A stretch of DNA of 64,000 nt from Roseivirga spongicola. Lineage in GTDB: Bacteria > Bacteroidota > Bacteroidia > Cytophagales > Cyclobacteriaceae. Positions 1 to 8,773 of the stretch are shown piece by piece. The notes beneath the pieces are model-generated. The model ran no database searches. It was not told the origin of the DNA and saw only the letters and a list, made by a program, of their open reading frames with translations. Where the stretch lies: contig NZ_LRPC01000001.1 in assembly GCF_001592965.1 (NCBI RefSeq), forward strand, positions 682,001-746,000. The letters are read 5' to 3'. Each line of letters starts with the position of its first letter. Positions within the stretch are counted from its first letter, which is position 1. A program made the translations under genes and the position numbers.

Positions 1-327
1 CACCATAATTACGGAGTCAACTGCAGTAAGCGTACGGTAAGTATCTTCGGCAAAGTCTTGGTGACCAGGAGTATCGAGTAAGTTGATTTTTGAGCCCTCG
101 TATTCAAAAGCCATCACGGAGGTGGCCACAGAGATACCTCTCTGCTTTTCTATCTCCATCCAGTCGGAACGGGCATGCATATCGATTTTATTCGACTTCA
201 CCGCTCCCGCTTTTTGAATAGCACCTCCAAAAAGCAAAAGCTTTTCAGTGAGCGTGGTTTTACCCGCATCTGGGTGACTTATAATTCCGAAGGTTCTACG
301 TTTCTCTATCTCCTGCGCTATGCTCAT
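1..327 (-). CDS. prfC: Peptide chain release factor 3, N-terminal part (runs off window)
   Basis: This is the first 109 codons of a translational GTPase; the rest lies beyond base 1. The P-loop HPDAGKTT is at residues 18-25 region (SHPDAGKT) and the G3 motif DTPGH at 85-89. The stretch [15 protein letters not shown] between them is typical of RF3 and separates it from EF-G, LepA and TypA. RF3 is a cytoplasmic GTPase that recycles RF1/RF2 from ribosomes after termination. The ATG at 327 is the first in frame and follows a TAnnTTTG promoter element. It is transcribed away from everything else in the window except the acyltransferase gene upstream, which is on the same strand. Confidence 0.93.
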   Translation of the reverse strand, partial: MSIAQEIEKRRTFGIISHPDAGKTTLTEKLLLFGGAIQKAGAVKSNKIDMHARSDWMEIEKQRGISVATSVMAFEYEGSKINLLDTPGHQDFAEDTYRTLTAVDSVIMV

Positions 328-345
328 CTCGTTGAAATTGAGCTG

Positions 346-353
346 CAAAAGTA
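346..353 (-). promoter_or_regulatory. Candidate -7 element of the prfC promoter
   Basis: On the minus strand this reads TACTTTTG, matching the Bacteroidota -7 consensus TAnnTTTG, 18 bases before the prfC start codon. No clear TTG is seen at the expected -33 distance, so only the -7 half is supported. Confidence 0.45.
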
Positions 354-391
354 CTTAAAATCTCCGTCTAGACATAACCTCGCCTAAAATG

Positions 392-1258
392 TCATTCCCC
401 TGCCTTTCTCTTTCTTTTCCAGCGTTTATGAGACCACAGCCAATACTCTGGCCGTTCTTGAATTACTTTTTCTAAGGTCTTATGATGCAGTTCGGTGATT
501 TCTCCATGTGCCGTATTCAGCGGATCTTCAGTAAGAATTTCTAAAGTCATGCAGTAATGTCCTCTTTTGACTTTCTCATTCTTTGCAAATACCACTGCGT
601 AGTTTCTTTCTTTAGCATACTTTTCGGCTCCAAAGGCTACTGGGGTTTCCTGATTTAAAAACTCCATCCAGTATACCTTTTTGGCAATGGTTGGAGATTG
701 ATCTACGCCAAAGAAAATAGCATACGGATCTTTGTGTTCTTTAAAGAACCCTTCTCGAATAGCCTTTCTAGAGACAAGTAGCATTCCGGTTTTTGACCGA
801 GCCTCTAACATTTTGCGCTCAAAGAATTCAGACTTGAATTGATGGTAAATGCCTAGTGTCTGGTGTTTAAACCAGGGGTTAATACCTGTGGCTACATACT
901 CCCAGTTATTATAATGCCCTGTACAGATGATTAGTCCTTTGCCTTGTTCGAACAGGTGATCGACAATTTCGGGGTTTGAAACGGTCTGCTTGATCGCTAA
1001 TTCTTCAGCTGTCATGGTTTGCATCTTGATACCTTCCAGCATGACATCACAAAAGTGTCGGTAGAACTTCCTTCTAATATCCTTTATTTCTGCTGCCGAT
1101 TTCTCGGGGAAGGACTTCTTCAAATTGGTGTTGACTACTCTCGTTCGATAACGAAATATCTTATAGCCTGTCCAATACAAGAAGTCAGAAAATCCATAGA
1201 CCATCCACCAAGGCATGCGAGAGATAGGAAATACAACGAGGTAGTAAAAAAGAATCAT
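392..1258 (-). CDS. Lipid A biosynthesis acyltransferase (LpxL/HtrB family)
   Basis: A 288-residue membrane-associated acyltransferase expected to transfer a secondary fatty acyl chain to lipid A precursors at the inner membrane. It has an N-terminal hydrophobic segment (residues 1-20), the HX4E catalytic motif HYNNWE at 115-120 inside the typical GKGLIICTGHYNNWE context, and a basic C-terminus (RWKRKRK). The length is normal for the family. The ATG at 1258 gives a standard N-terminus. The gene stands alone on the minus strand, divergent from dnaK and followed by prfC. Family assignment is firm; which acyl position it serves cannot be told from sequence. Confidence 0.9.
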   Translation of the reverse strand: MILFYYLVVFPISRMPWWMVYGFSDFLYWTGYKIFRYRTRVVNTNLKKSFPEKSAAEIKDIRRKFYRHFCDVMLEGIKMQTMTAEELAIKQTVSNPEIVDHLFEQGKGLIICTGHYNNWEYVATGINPWFKHQTLGIYHQFKSEFFERKMLEARSKTGMLLVSRKAIREGFFKEHKDPYAIFFGVDQSPTIAKKVYWMEFLNQETPVAFGAEKYAKERNYAVVFAKNEKVKRGHYCMTLEILTEDPLNTAHGEITELHHKTLEKVIQERPEYWLWSHKRWKRKRKAGE

Positions 1259-1387
1259 AACTAGAATTGACTTAGTAAAATCAATAGACTGTGCAGTTTA
1301 CTCATTTTTAGTCTGACAACCTGCATTGAAGGGCAAGTGACTTTTCGTCCATTACACGGTAAAGTCATCAGTTCTGAAATCTACTTT

Positions 1388-1412
1388 CTGTCAATGTGTC
1401 ACCATCTGTCAG
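1388..1412 (+). promoter_or_regulatory. Cluster of TGTCA motifs upstream of the dnaK promoter
   Basis: Three TGTCA pentamers occur at 1389-1393, 1397-1401 and 1407-1411; the outer ones are part of TTTCTG...CAGAAA inverted arms. A further CTGACA (the reverse complement) is at 1313-1318. The cluster lies just upstream of a -24/-12 type promoter, where an activator site is expected. CTGACA and TGACAC also occur upstream of grpE. Confidence 0.4.
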
Positions 1413-1423
1413 AAAAATTCGAT

Positions 1424-1438
1424 TGGCATAACCATTGT
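1424..1438 (+). promoter_or_regulatory. Sigma-54-like -24/-12 promoter of dnaK
   Basis: The sequence TGGCATAACCATTGT matches the sigma-54 layout TGGCAC-N5-TTGC with the exact spacing between the GG and the TTG; the only -12 deviation is T for C after TTG. The expected transcript start is about 1449, leaving a leader of about 34 bases to the ATG at 1483. The same element with the same spacing precedes grpE. Neither rpoN nor an activator gene is in the window. Confidence 0.55.
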
Positions 1439-1482
1439 GTAATGGGAGTCGGATTTGAATTAGAAAATATTACAGATAGATC

Positions 1483-3402
1483 ATGGGAAAAATTATTGGA
1501 ATAGACTTAGGTACTACCAATTCATGTGTTGCGGTGATGGAAGGTAATGAGCCTGTTGTGATCCCTAACAGTGAAGGCCGAAGAACCACACCATCCATTG
1601 TGGCATTTTTGGATAATGGTAATGGAGAAAGAAAAGTAGGTGATCCTGCCAAGCGTCAGGCCATCACAAACCCTTTGAACACCATTAGCTCTGTGAAGAG
1701 ATTTATGGGTAAGAAATACTCAAATGTTTCAAATGAACTAAGAGGCATTTCTTACAAAGTAGAAAAAGGAAACAATGACACCGTAAGAGTTAAAATCGGT
1801 GACAGAAATTATACTCCTCAGGAGCTTTCAGCAATGATCCTTCAGAAAATGAAGTCTACTGCTGAGGATTACCTTGGAACAGAAGTGACCGAAGCGGTAA
1901 TTACCGTTCCTGCTTACTTCAATGATGCTGAACGTCAAGCGACTAAAGAGGCTGGCCAGATTGCAGGTCTCGAAGTAAAAAGAATTATCAACGAGCCGAC
2001 TGCTGCATCATTAGCATATGGTCTCGATAAAAAAGATAAAGATCAGAAAATTGCTGTATACGACTTAGGTGGAGGTACTTTCGATATCTCTATCCTTGAG
2101 TTGGGAGATGGTGTATTCGAAGTAAAATCTACCAATGGTGATGTTCACCTGGGTGGTGATGACTTCGACCAGGTGATCATTGACTGGTTGGCTGACGAGT
2201 TCAAGAATGATGAGGGTCTTGACCTAACTAAAGATCCAATGGCACTTCAGCGTTTGAAAGAAGCCGCAGAGAAAGCGAAAATTGAATTGTCTTCTTCAAA
2301 CTCAACTGAGATCAACTTGCCATATATTATGCCTGTTGATGGTGTGCCAAAACACTTGGTAAGAACTCTTTCAAGAGCGAAGTTTGAATCACTAGCCGAT
2401 AACCTGGTGAAGAGATCAATGGCTCCTGTGAAGAAGGCGTTGGAAGATGCTGGTTACAGCACTTCAGATATTGATGAAGTAATCTTGGTAGGAGGTTCAA
2501 CCCGTATTCCTAAGATTCAGGAAGAAGTTGAGAAGTTCTTCGGTAAGAAGCCTTCTAAAGGTGTGAACCCAGATGAGGTTGTGGCTATCGGTGCTGCTAT
2601 CCAGGGTGGTGTGTTAACAGGTGAAGTGAAAGATGTATTGCTTCTGGATGTTACTCCGCTTTCATTGGGTATCGAAACCATGGGTGGTGTATTCACCAAA
2701 CTGATTGAGTCTAACACTACTATTCCGGCTAAGAAGTCTGAGGTGTTCTCAACAGCGGCTGACAACCAGCCTTCAGTAGAAATTCACGTATTACAAGGTG
2801 AGCGTCCAATGGCGAAGGATAACAGAACCATCGGTAGATTCCACCTGAGTGATATTCCACCAGCACCAAGAGGAGTTCCTCAAATTGAGGTAACCTTCGA
2901 TATTGATGCTAACGGTATCATGAACGTGTCTGCTAAAGACAAAGGAACTGGAAAAGAGCAGAAGATTAAGATTGAAGCTTCTTCAGGCTTGACAGATGAG
3001 GAAATCCAAAAGATGAAGCAAGAAGCTGAAGCTAATGCTGATGCGGATAAAAAGGAGAAGGAAAGAGTTGAGAAACTCAATACTGCTGACTCCTTGATCT
3101 TCCAAACCGAAAAGCAACTGAAAGAATATGGCGACAAACTTTCAGAAGGTAACAAGAAGCCAATCGAAGAAGCACTTGCTCACTTAAAAGAAGTACACCA
3201 GAAACAAGATTTAGATGCTATTGACCCAGCGGTTGAGGCATTGAATAAAGCTTGGGAAGGTGCTGCTCAAGAGATGTACGCTGCCTCTCAAGGCGATGCT
3301 GCAGGTGCACAGCCAGGTGCTGATGCTAACGCAGGTGATACTTCTGGTTCGGACAACGGATCTGGTGATGTATCAGACGTAGAGTACGAAGAGGTTAAAT
3401 AA
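1483..3402 (+). CDS. dnaK: Chaperone protein DnaK (Hsp70)
   Basis: Full-length 639-residue Hsp70, the cytoplasmic ATP-dependent chaperone that works with DnaJ and GrpE (both at 23.1-24.8 kb). The N-terminal ATPase domain begins [13 protein letters not shown] and carries the second phosphate-binding motif in [10 protein letters not shown] near residue 190. The hydrophobic linker [15 protein letters not shown] lies near 385-400, followed by the substrate domain and helical lid. The C-terminus is Gly/Ala/Asp-rich and ends DVEYEEVK, close to the canonical EEVKD-type tail. It is monocistronic, with its own -24/-12 type promoter upstream and a strong hairpin terminator downstream. Confidence 0.99.
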   Translation: MGKIIGIDLGTTNSCVAVMEGNEPVVIPNSEGRRTTPSIVAFLDNGNGERKVGDPAKRQAITNPLNTISSVKRFMGKKYSNVSNELRGISYKVEKGNNDTVRVKIGDRNYTPQELSAMILQKMKSTAEDYLGTEVTEAVITVPAYFNDAERQATKEAGQIAGLEVKRIINEPTAASLAYGLDKKDKDQKIAVYDLGGGTFDISILELGDGVFEVKSTNGDVHLGGDDFDQVIIDWLADEFKNDEGLDLTKDPMALQRLKEAAEKAKIELSSSNSTEINLPYIMPVDGVPKHLVRTLSRAKFESLADNLVKRSMAPVKKALEDAGYSTSDIDEVILVGGSTRIPKIQEEVEKFFGKKPSKGVNPDEVVAIGAAIQGGVLTGEVKDVLLLDVTPLSLGIETMGGVFTKLIESNTTIPAKKSEVFSTAADNQPSVEIHVLQGERPMAKDNRTIGRFHLSDIPPAPRGVPQIEVTFDIDANGIMNVSAKDKGTGKEQKIKIEASSGLTDEEIQKMKQEAEANADADKKEKERVEKLNTADSLIFQTEKQLKEYGDKLSEGNKKPIEEALAHLKEVHQKQDLDAIDPAVEALNKAWEGAAQEMYAASQGDAAGAQPGADANAGDTSGSDNGSGDVSDVEYEEVK

Positions 3403-3428
3403 ACCTAGTACTCGATAAATTATAAATG

Positions 3429-3462
3429 AACCCTGATCTCAGAAGAGGTCAGGGTTTTATTT
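3429..3462 (+). terminator. Rho-independent terminator of dnaK
   Basis: Stem AACCCTGA (3429-3436) pairs with TCAGGGTT (3449-3456), followed by a T-rich run. It lies 26 bases after the dnaK stop codon. The atpC terminator has nearly the same stem. Confidence 0.85.
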
Positions 3463-3649
3463 TGATGCCCTAATCTTTCTCTGACCCGTCATTGCTAGGA
3501 GAAAGTTTGACCCACGTCACAATCTTCTGCTCCTGATATCTAGGGACGCGAAGTTTATTCCTCGCAAAGTCGGAGACGAGACAAATTACTGATACACTGA
3601 TTTCTGATTAACCATTACCCTCACAACTGGTTAAGACAATGATTTTCAT

Positions 3650-3657
3650 TAAATTTG
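3650..3657 (+). promoter_or_regulatory. -7 element of the clpS-recR promoter
   Basis: TAAATTTG matches TAnnTTTG. It lies 17 bases before the ATG at 3675 and inside the longer reading frame that opens at 3639, so it argues for the downstream start. The -33 region 19 bases upstream is only TGG. Confidence 0.5.
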
Positions 3658-3674
3658 AGGCAAAATTCAGAGAT

Positions 3675-3956
3675 ATGCGATTAAGCTACAAAGAGCAAGA
3701 AAGCGTTGATGTGTTAGAAGAAGTAGTTGAAGAAGACCTGTGCGATCTGGTAGTCTTTAATGACGATGTGAATACTTTTGAGCATGTGATCAATATCTTA
3801 ATGAAGGTGTGTAAACACTCTGCAGAACAAGCGGAACAATGTACGCTCCTCATTCACTACAAGGGAAAATGTACGGTTAAGCACGGCTCATTTACCGAGT
3901 TGAGACCTATGTGTGAAAGTATTTTGGATGCGGGAATTACCGCAACAGTAATGTAA
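3675..3956 (+). CDS. clpS: ATP-dependent Clp protease adaptor ClpS
   Basis: A 93-residue ClpS-family adaptor that delivers N-degron substrates to ClpAP-type proteases in the cytoplasm. The core motifs are VVFNDDVNTFEHV (binding-pocket NDD) and the Cys/His segment CTLLIHYKGKC, followed by an L-x-P/M-C-E-I helix. The ATG at 3675 is chosen over one at 3639 because a TAnnTTTG promoter element lies between them and because the extra 12 residues match nothing typical. An acidic N-terminal arm (VDVLEEVVEEDL) precedes the domain. recR follows 18 bases downstream on the same strand, so the two are probably co-transcribed. Confidence 0.9.
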   Translation: MRLSYKEQESVDVLEEVVEEDLCDLVVFNDDVNTFEHVINILMKVCKHSAEQAEQCTLLIHYKGKCTVKHGSFTELRPMCESILDAGITATVM

Positions 3957-3974
3957 ATTTTCTCCTTCTAGACA

Positions 3975-4580
3975 TTGAACTTCCCACCAAAAATTGTTGA
4001 AGATGCAATAGAAGAAATCTCAAAGCTGCCCGGTATCGGTAAAAAAACAGCTTTAAGATTAGTCTTGCATTTGCTCAAACAAGACAAAGATGCCACCTCT
4101 AACCTTACTGCGGCACTTTCTCACTTACGAGAAGATGTGCAGTATTGCGGCACCTGTCATATGATTTCAGATACTACAGATTGTACTTGTAGAACCATCA
4201 CAAGAGATTTAGCCACCATTTGTGTAGTGCAGGACACTCCAGATGTTATGGCTATTGAAAATACGCATCAATACAAAGGCCTATATCATGTACTGGGAGG
4301 CGTTATATCTCCAATAGAAGGCATTGGACCAGAAGATTTACATATTGAATCTTTGTTTAAGCGAATAGATACAAGTGAGCCTAAAATTGAAGAGGTAATT
4401 TTAGCGTTGAACCCAACAATGGAAGGTGATACTACAGCCTTTTATATCACTAAAAAATTGAAGGCTTTAGGCATAAAAGTCACTACTATTGCAAGAGGAA
4501 TACCTATTGGAGGAGAACTAGAGTATGCCGATGAAGTTACTCTGGGTAGAAGTATTTTGACAAGAACGATATACGATTAG
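3975..4580 (+). CDS. recR: Recombination protein RecR
   Basis: A 201-residue RecR, acting with RecO/RecF to load RecA at gaps. It has a helix-hairpin-helix motif (SKLPGIGKKTALRL, about residues 16-29), a four-cysteine zinc site (C58, C61, C70, C72), a TOPRIM domain beginning ATICVVQDTPDVMAIE and the C-terminal LGRSILTRTIYD. The start is TTG: translation from it gives MNFPPKIVEDAIEEISKLPGIG, exactly the family N-terminus, and no ATG fits. The last cysteine pair is C-x-C rather than the usual C-x-x-C. The aminotransferase gene begins 5 bases after the stop. Confidence 0.95.
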   Translation: MNFPPKIVEDAIEEISKLPGIGKKTALRLVLHLLKQDKDATSNLTAALSHLREDVQYCGTCHMISDTTDCTCRTITRDLATICVVQDTPDVMAIENTHQYKGLYHVLGGVISPIEGIGPEDLHIESLFKRIDTSEPKIEEVILALNPTMEGDTTAFYITKKLKALGIKVTTIARGIPIGGELEYADEVTLGRSILTRTIYD

Positions 4581-4585
4581 AAAAC

Positions 4586-5782
4586 ATGAACATTGTTTCA
4601 GACCGCATCAAGAATATGGCCGAGTCGGCCACCTTGGCCATGGCAGCAAAAGCCAGAGAGTATAAAGCTAAAGGTATTAATGTAATTAGCTTGAGTTTGG
4701 GTGAGCCAGATTTTAAGACTCCTCAGCATATTCAAGACGGTGCTAAAAAAGCGATTGATGAAGGCAAGTATTTCGCTTACCCTCCAGTAAATGGTTACCA
4801 AGATTTAAGAGAGGCTATTTCTGCCAAGTTCAAAAATGAAAATGGTTTAGATTACTCAGCCGATCAGATTGTGGTTTCTAATGGCGCGAAGCAATCTATT
4901 GCCAACATTTTTCAAGCTATCATCAATGAAGGCGATGAGGTAGTGGTGTTTTCTCCATTCTGGGTGAGCTACTCTGCTCTAATCGAATTGGCTGGCGGTG
5001 TTCCTGTTTTTGTGAATGGTGGAATCGAAAACGACTTCAAAGTAACTGCCGAGCAATTTGAGGCAGCTATAACGCCAAAAACCAAGGCCATGATTTTCTC
5101 TTCGCCTTGCAACCCTACTGGTTCTGTTTTCACCAAAGAAGAACTAGAACCAATCGCAGAAGTGGTGTTGAAACATGAAAATATGATTGTGGTTTCTGAC
5201 GAAATCTATGAGCATATAAACTATACGGGTGCTCACATGAGCATTGGTGCACTCCCTGGCATGTTAGAAAGAACAGCAACTGTAAACGGAATGGCCAAAG
5301 GCTTTGCCATGACAGGTTGGAGAGTGGGTTATATTGGCGCACCTCTTTGGCTAGCCAAAGCTTGCAATAAGGTGCAAGGACAATTTACCTCTGCCAACTG
5401 TTCTATTGCTCAGCGTGCAGCATATACTGCCCTAACAACAGACTTAGAGCCAACCAGAGAAATGGCCAAAGAATACTTGCGAAGAAGAGACTTGGTAAAA
5501 GGCCTACTCGATGAAATTCCGGGTTTTAAAACCAATGTCCCTCAAGGCGCATTCTACTTCTTTCCAGACGTGAGCGCCTACTTTGGTAAATCTGATGGAA
5601 CAACTACTGTAAATGATGCCGATGAGCTTGCTATGTATATTTTAGAGAATGCTCAAGTATCGGTAGTTACTGGTGGTGCTTTTGGTGCGCCTAACTGCAT
5701 CAGGCTATCTTATGCCGCTTCAGAAGAAGACTTAAGAAATGCCATCAGCCAAATGAAAGAAGCTCTAGCAAAACTTAAATAA
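4586..5782 (+). CDS. Aspartate aminotransferase (class I/II, PLP-dependent)
   Basis: A 398-residue fold-type I aminotransferase of the aspartate aminotransferase 1b kind. The PLP lysine is K238 in NGMAKGFAMTGWRVGY, preceded by the NPTGS and SDEIYEHI cofactor motifs; the substrate-carboxylate arginine is in the C-terminal NCIRLSYA. It interconverts aspartate and oxaloacetate with glutamate/2-oxoglutarate, though the exact amino-acid range cannot be read from sequence. It follows recR by 5 bases and its stop abuts the next ATG (TAAATG), so recR to the cupin gene is probably one transcript. Confidence 0.92.
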   Translation: MNIVSDRIKNMAESATLAMAAKAREYKAKGINVISLSLGEPDFKTPQHIQDGAKKAIDEGKYFAYPPVNGYQDLREAISAKFKNENGLDYSADQIVVSNGAKQSIANIFQAIINEGDEVVVFSPFWVSYSALIELAGGVPVFVNGGIENDFKVTAEQFEAAITPKTKAMIFSSPCNPTGSVFTKEELEPIAEVVLKHENMIVVSDEIYEHINYTGAHMSIGALPGMLERTATVNGMAKGFAMTGWRVGYIGAPLWLAKACNKVQGQFTSANCSIAQRAAYTALTTDLEPTREMAKEYLRRRDLVKGLLDEIPGFKTNVPQGAFYFFPDVSAYFGKSDGTTTVNDADELAMYILENAQVSVVTGGAFGAPNCIRLSYAASEEDLRNAISQMKEALAKLK

Positions 5783-6778
5783 ATGACTTTTAACAACGCG
5801 GAATCACTTTTTGAGGCATTCAGCAAACTGAAGGTTTTGGTTATTGGCGATGTAATGGTAGACTCCTACATCTGGGGTTCTGTAAGCCGAATTTCTCCAG
5901 AAGCGCCTGTACCCGTTGTCTTAGCCAAAAGCAAAGAAAAAAGACTTGGAGGTGCTGCTAACGTAGCGCTCAATGTACAGTCTTTAGGGGCTACTCCCAT
6001 TCCCTGTGCCATTGTTGGAGATGATGCAGATGGTGATTTTTTTATTGAAAGACTCAACGAAAGAGGTATTCCGAGCAAAGGGGTCATTACAAGTTCAGAA
6101 CGTGTTACCACAGTAAAAGAGAGAATTTTGGCAGGCTCTCATCAAATGCTTAGAGTCGACTCTGAGTCTGACAAAGACATGAGTGAAATTGAGCAGAAAA
6201 GCCTACTTGCTCACATCAGAAACTTACTTCCAGAATGCGATGTGGTCATTTTCGAAGACTACGATAAGGGAGTAATCAATAAAGCTATCATTTCAGAAAC
6301 CATAGAAGAAGCCAATAAGCTGGGTATTCCTACCGTGGTGGACCCGAAAAAGCGCAACTTCTTAGATTACAAAGGAGCCACGCTCTTTAAGCCGAACTTG
6401 AAGGAGCTAAGAGAAGGCATGAAGATCGATGTAGATCCGAAAGACATGGATTCTGTTAAATCAGGAGCCAAAGCACTACAAGAGGCGCTTGGTGCTAAAA
6501 TGGTTATGGTAACCCTTTCTGAGCATGGAGTCTTCATCAAAGACAATGGAGAAACGCATCACATTCCTGCGCACATTAGACAGATCTCGGATGTTTCTGG
6601 TGCTGGTGACACAGTAATTAGTATTGTGGCTTGCGCCTTAGCTGCAGGCTTAGATGCTAAAAGAACTGCGGCTTTAGCCAACCTTGGTGGCGGCTTGGTT
6701 TGTGAGTATGTTGGTGTGGTACCAATTAACAAGCAAGACCTATTGGAAGAAGCTGTAGAGCAAAAAATATTCAGTTAA
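5783..6778 (+). CDS. PfkB-family D-glycero-beta-D-manno-heptose-7-phosphate kinase-like
   Basis: A 331-residue carbohydrate kinase of the RfaE1/HldA type, equal to the kinase half of HldE without the nucleotidyltransferase half. The opening KVLVIGDVMVDSYIWG and RISPEAPVPVV are characteristic; RLGGAANVALN is the first PfkB signature, and DVSGAGDTV with the catalytic base D276 is the second. The expected role is phosphorylation of heptose-7-phosphate for cell-surface glycans. It starts directly after the aminotransferase stop and overlaps the cupin gene as TAATG. Whether the natural substrate is heptose is inferred from family resemblance only. Confidence 0.8.
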   Translation: MTFNNAESLFEAFSKLKVLVIGDVMVDSYIWGSVSRISPEAPVPVVLAKSKEKRLGGAANVALNVQSLGATPIPCAIVGDDADGDFFIERLNERGIPSKGVITSSERVTTVKERILAGSHQMLRVDSESDKDMSEIEQKSLLAHIRNLLPECDVVIFEDYDKGVINKAIISETIEEANKLGIPTVVDPKKRNFLDYKGATLFKPNLKELREGMKIDVDPKDMDSVKSGAKALQEALGAKMVMVTLSEHGVFIKDNGETHHIPAHIRQISDVSGAGDTVISIVACALAAGLDAKRTAALANLGGGLVCEYVGVVPINKQDLLEEAVEQKIFS

Positions 6779-7101
6779 TGCCATTTGTCAACCTCAAAGA
6801 CGTTCCATCTAAAGAGCTACTACCAGGCTTCTCTGGTAAAATGATTCATACTGAAAATATGACTTTGGCGTATTGGGACATCAAAGCTGGAAGTGTTTTG
6901 CCCGAGCACTCTCACGTTCATGAGCAAGTAGCTGCCCAAGTAATTTCTGGTGAATTTGAAATGACCCTACAAGGCGAAACAAAAGTCTTAAAAGCCGGAG
7001 ACGTAGCCATTATTCCTTCCAATGAAATTCATTCTGGAAAAGCCATTACAGACTGTCAGTTATTAGATGTATTCAGTCCCGCTAGGGAAGACTACATGTA
7101 A
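6778..7101 (+). CDS. Small cupin-domain protein
   Basis: A 107-residue single-domain cupin. The first metal motif is PEHSHVHEQ (H44, H46, H48/E49) and the second is GDVAIIPSNEIHS with H85, so the metal-binding set is complete. The function is not known; similar proteins often bind sugars or serve as small isomerases or sensors. Its ATG overlaps the kinase stop (TAATG), and the tight coupling suggests a role in the same sugar pathway, which is inference. It is the last gene of the run that begins at clpS. Confidence 0.85.
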   Translation: MPFVNLKDVPSKELLPGFSGKMIHTENMTLAYWDIKAGSVLPEHSHVHEQVAAQVISGEFEMTLQGETKVLKAGDVAIIPSNEIHSGKAITDCQLLDVFSPAREDYM

Positions 7102-7169
7102 ATCACCTTTTAAGGGTAGAAAATTAGTCGCATAAAATTTATAACTTTTGGTCTCCAAACACACACCAC

Positions 7170-8426
7170 ATGGAGGCCATAATCTATATGCCAGGATTGG
7201 GCTCAGGTTTGTCAGACCAAAGCCTCAACACATTTGCCTACCGATATGTAAAGGCGGTAGACATCAATGAGCCTAACGAGAAGAAAAAGTATTCCATAAA
7301 AATTAGAGAGGAAAACTTTGGGATAGATGGCTCCCTCAAAACTCAGGTTGCTGGCCTATTCGAAGAACTCAATCAGGAAACCAAGCACATCATTGATATC
7401 TATGAGTATAGCTATATAGAAGAGCTAACCACTGAGTTTCGAAAGACCAGTATTATCTATAAAACCTTTCTGCTGAGCGTTATTCTTTCCCTTAACGGAC
7501 CGAAAGTAATGTGGCACACCATACGCAAGCTCTTTAAACAGCGTGGTGGTATTTCAGAAGGACATTCAGGGCAGTTTTTATATGCAGCCTTTATTTTGGG
7601 AATTCTTACACTGTTCGGAGTACTATTGGTGGCGTCATTTCCTGTAGCAATTGGCGATCTTGTTGATGTAAAAAACCTTCCTCAGTTCAAGCATTTTTTA
7701 GAAAACTATAAGCTAGGCCAAGCAATAGAATCATTCTATTCCCTCTTAAGAGGAAAAGCAGAGTACCTGATTGGCTTCTTTGCTCTTTTCTATTTGGTTA
7801 TGCCAGACATCAAGTTCTTTATCACCGAAATGGCTACCCAATTTATTTGCATGATCAGGTATTTCAGTGCTGGTAAAAATAGGCTGAACCTTACAGGCAA
7901 GTTTGAAGAGCTACTTGAAAAGGTGTGTGAAGATGAAAATGATTACGATCAGGTTACAATCATTGCCTACAGTTTCGGAACCATGGTGGCTCTTGATACA
8001 ATGTTTCCAATGGTTGGAGCAACAAGCCATAGAGTTGCAGCCAAAATTACTCACTTAGTCACTATCGGGTGTCCTTACGACTTTGTAAGACTGTATTGGA
8101 AAAGTTATTATGAAGAAAGAGAGTTTAAGGCTATTAACCTCAGAAAGTGGTATAATATATATTCTGCTGCAGACATTCTCTCTTCCAACTTTAGGAAAGA
8201 TCATCAGGTTGGCCCTGCCAATTTATCAGTTACAGCTAACGGAGTCACTCCAGAGAACTTACCTTTTAATGTGCTCCCAAAGAAAAGATTCAACCTTATA
8301 GGGTTTATAATGCTTTCTGGTATTCGTGCACATGGAATGTACTGGGAAGATCAACTCAACAGCTCCAGCTGTCTCACTACGCTGGTGGCCAAAAGGCATG
8401 AGACAGAAGAGAAACAGGCCACTTAA
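7170..8426 (+). CDS. Membrane-anchored alpha/beta-hydrolase-like protein, function unknown
   Basis: A 418-residue protein I cannot assign to a named family. A catalytic triad can be proposed: nucleophile S268 in the elbow IIAYSFGTM, D335 in YSAADILSS and H388 in IRAHGMYW, with MPGLGSG near the N-terminus as a possible oxyanion loop. Two hydrophobic spans (about 136-161 and 199-219) interrupt the fold between the N-terminal strand and the nucleophile, so it is probably an inner-membrane enzyme with the active site in the cytoplasm. The ORF begins at ATG 7170 and is followed 44 bases downstream by a small unknown gene. Lipase or esterase activity is plausible but unproved. Confidence 0.6.
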   Translation: MEAIIYMPGLGSGLSDQSLNTFAYRYVKAVDINEPNEKKKYSIKIREENFGIDGSLKTQVAGLFEELNQETKHIIDIYEYSYIEELTTEFRKTSIIYKTFLLSVILSLNGPKVMWHTIRKLFKQRGGISEGHSGQFLYAAFILGILTLFGVLLVASFPVAIGDLVDVKNLPQFKHFLENYKLGQAIESFYSLLRGKAEYLIGFFALFYLVMPDIKFFITEMATQFICMIRYFSAGKNRLNLTGKFEELLEKVCEDENDYDQVTIIAYSFGTMVALDTMFPMVGATSHRVAAKITHLVTIGCPYDFVRLYWKSYYEEREFKAINLRKWYNIYSAADILSSNFRKDHQVGPANLSVTANGVTPENLPFNVLPKKRFNLIGFIMLSGIRAHGMYWEDQLNSSSCLTTLVAKRHETEEKQAT

Positions 8427-8470
8427 AATTTCAATTCATTCAACTATTCTAACAATTAAACCACAAACCA

Positions 8471-8770
8471 ATGTCATTAACACGCGATGTTATTAAAATT
8501 CAGGTAGTTAAGCCTGCCTTAGAATCGGTAGGCGATTTTGATGGTGATTTTGAAGAGTTCAGCTTCAATAACTTCCAGCCTACATACCAAAGTGTCTTTC
8601 TAGAGAAGATAAAAACGAATATTCAGTCCATTCCTGTGACTGATGGAGATACTACTTATAACCAGTATATGTATGATGTTATCCTCAACCCAACCATTTT
8701 TTCTGGATGGACCATTGTAAAAGATTGCATCGATTATGTTTCTACTAATTATAGTACAGGACCCCGATAA
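8471..8770 (+). CDS. Small hypothetical protein (99 residues)
   Basis: Not recognised. The protein has no signal peptide or membrane segment, is acidic in the first third (DFDGDFEEF) and aromatic-rich (several Tyr, Phe, Trp). It sits between the hydrolase and the exported beta-rich protein with a 44-base and a 3-base gap, so co-expression with both is likely. Clean spacing and codon use like the flanking genes support it as real. Confidence 0.6.
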   Translation: MSLTRDVIKIQVVKPALESVGDFDGDFEEFSFNNFQPTYQSVFLEKIKTNIQSIPVTDGDTTYNQYMYDVILNPTIFSGWTIVKDCIDYVSTNYSTGPR

Positions 8771-8773
8771 GTC

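Noticed and set aside
2517-3155. Antisense frames inside dnaK
   Set aside because: They are shadows of a highly biased coding region and have no start signals or similarity.
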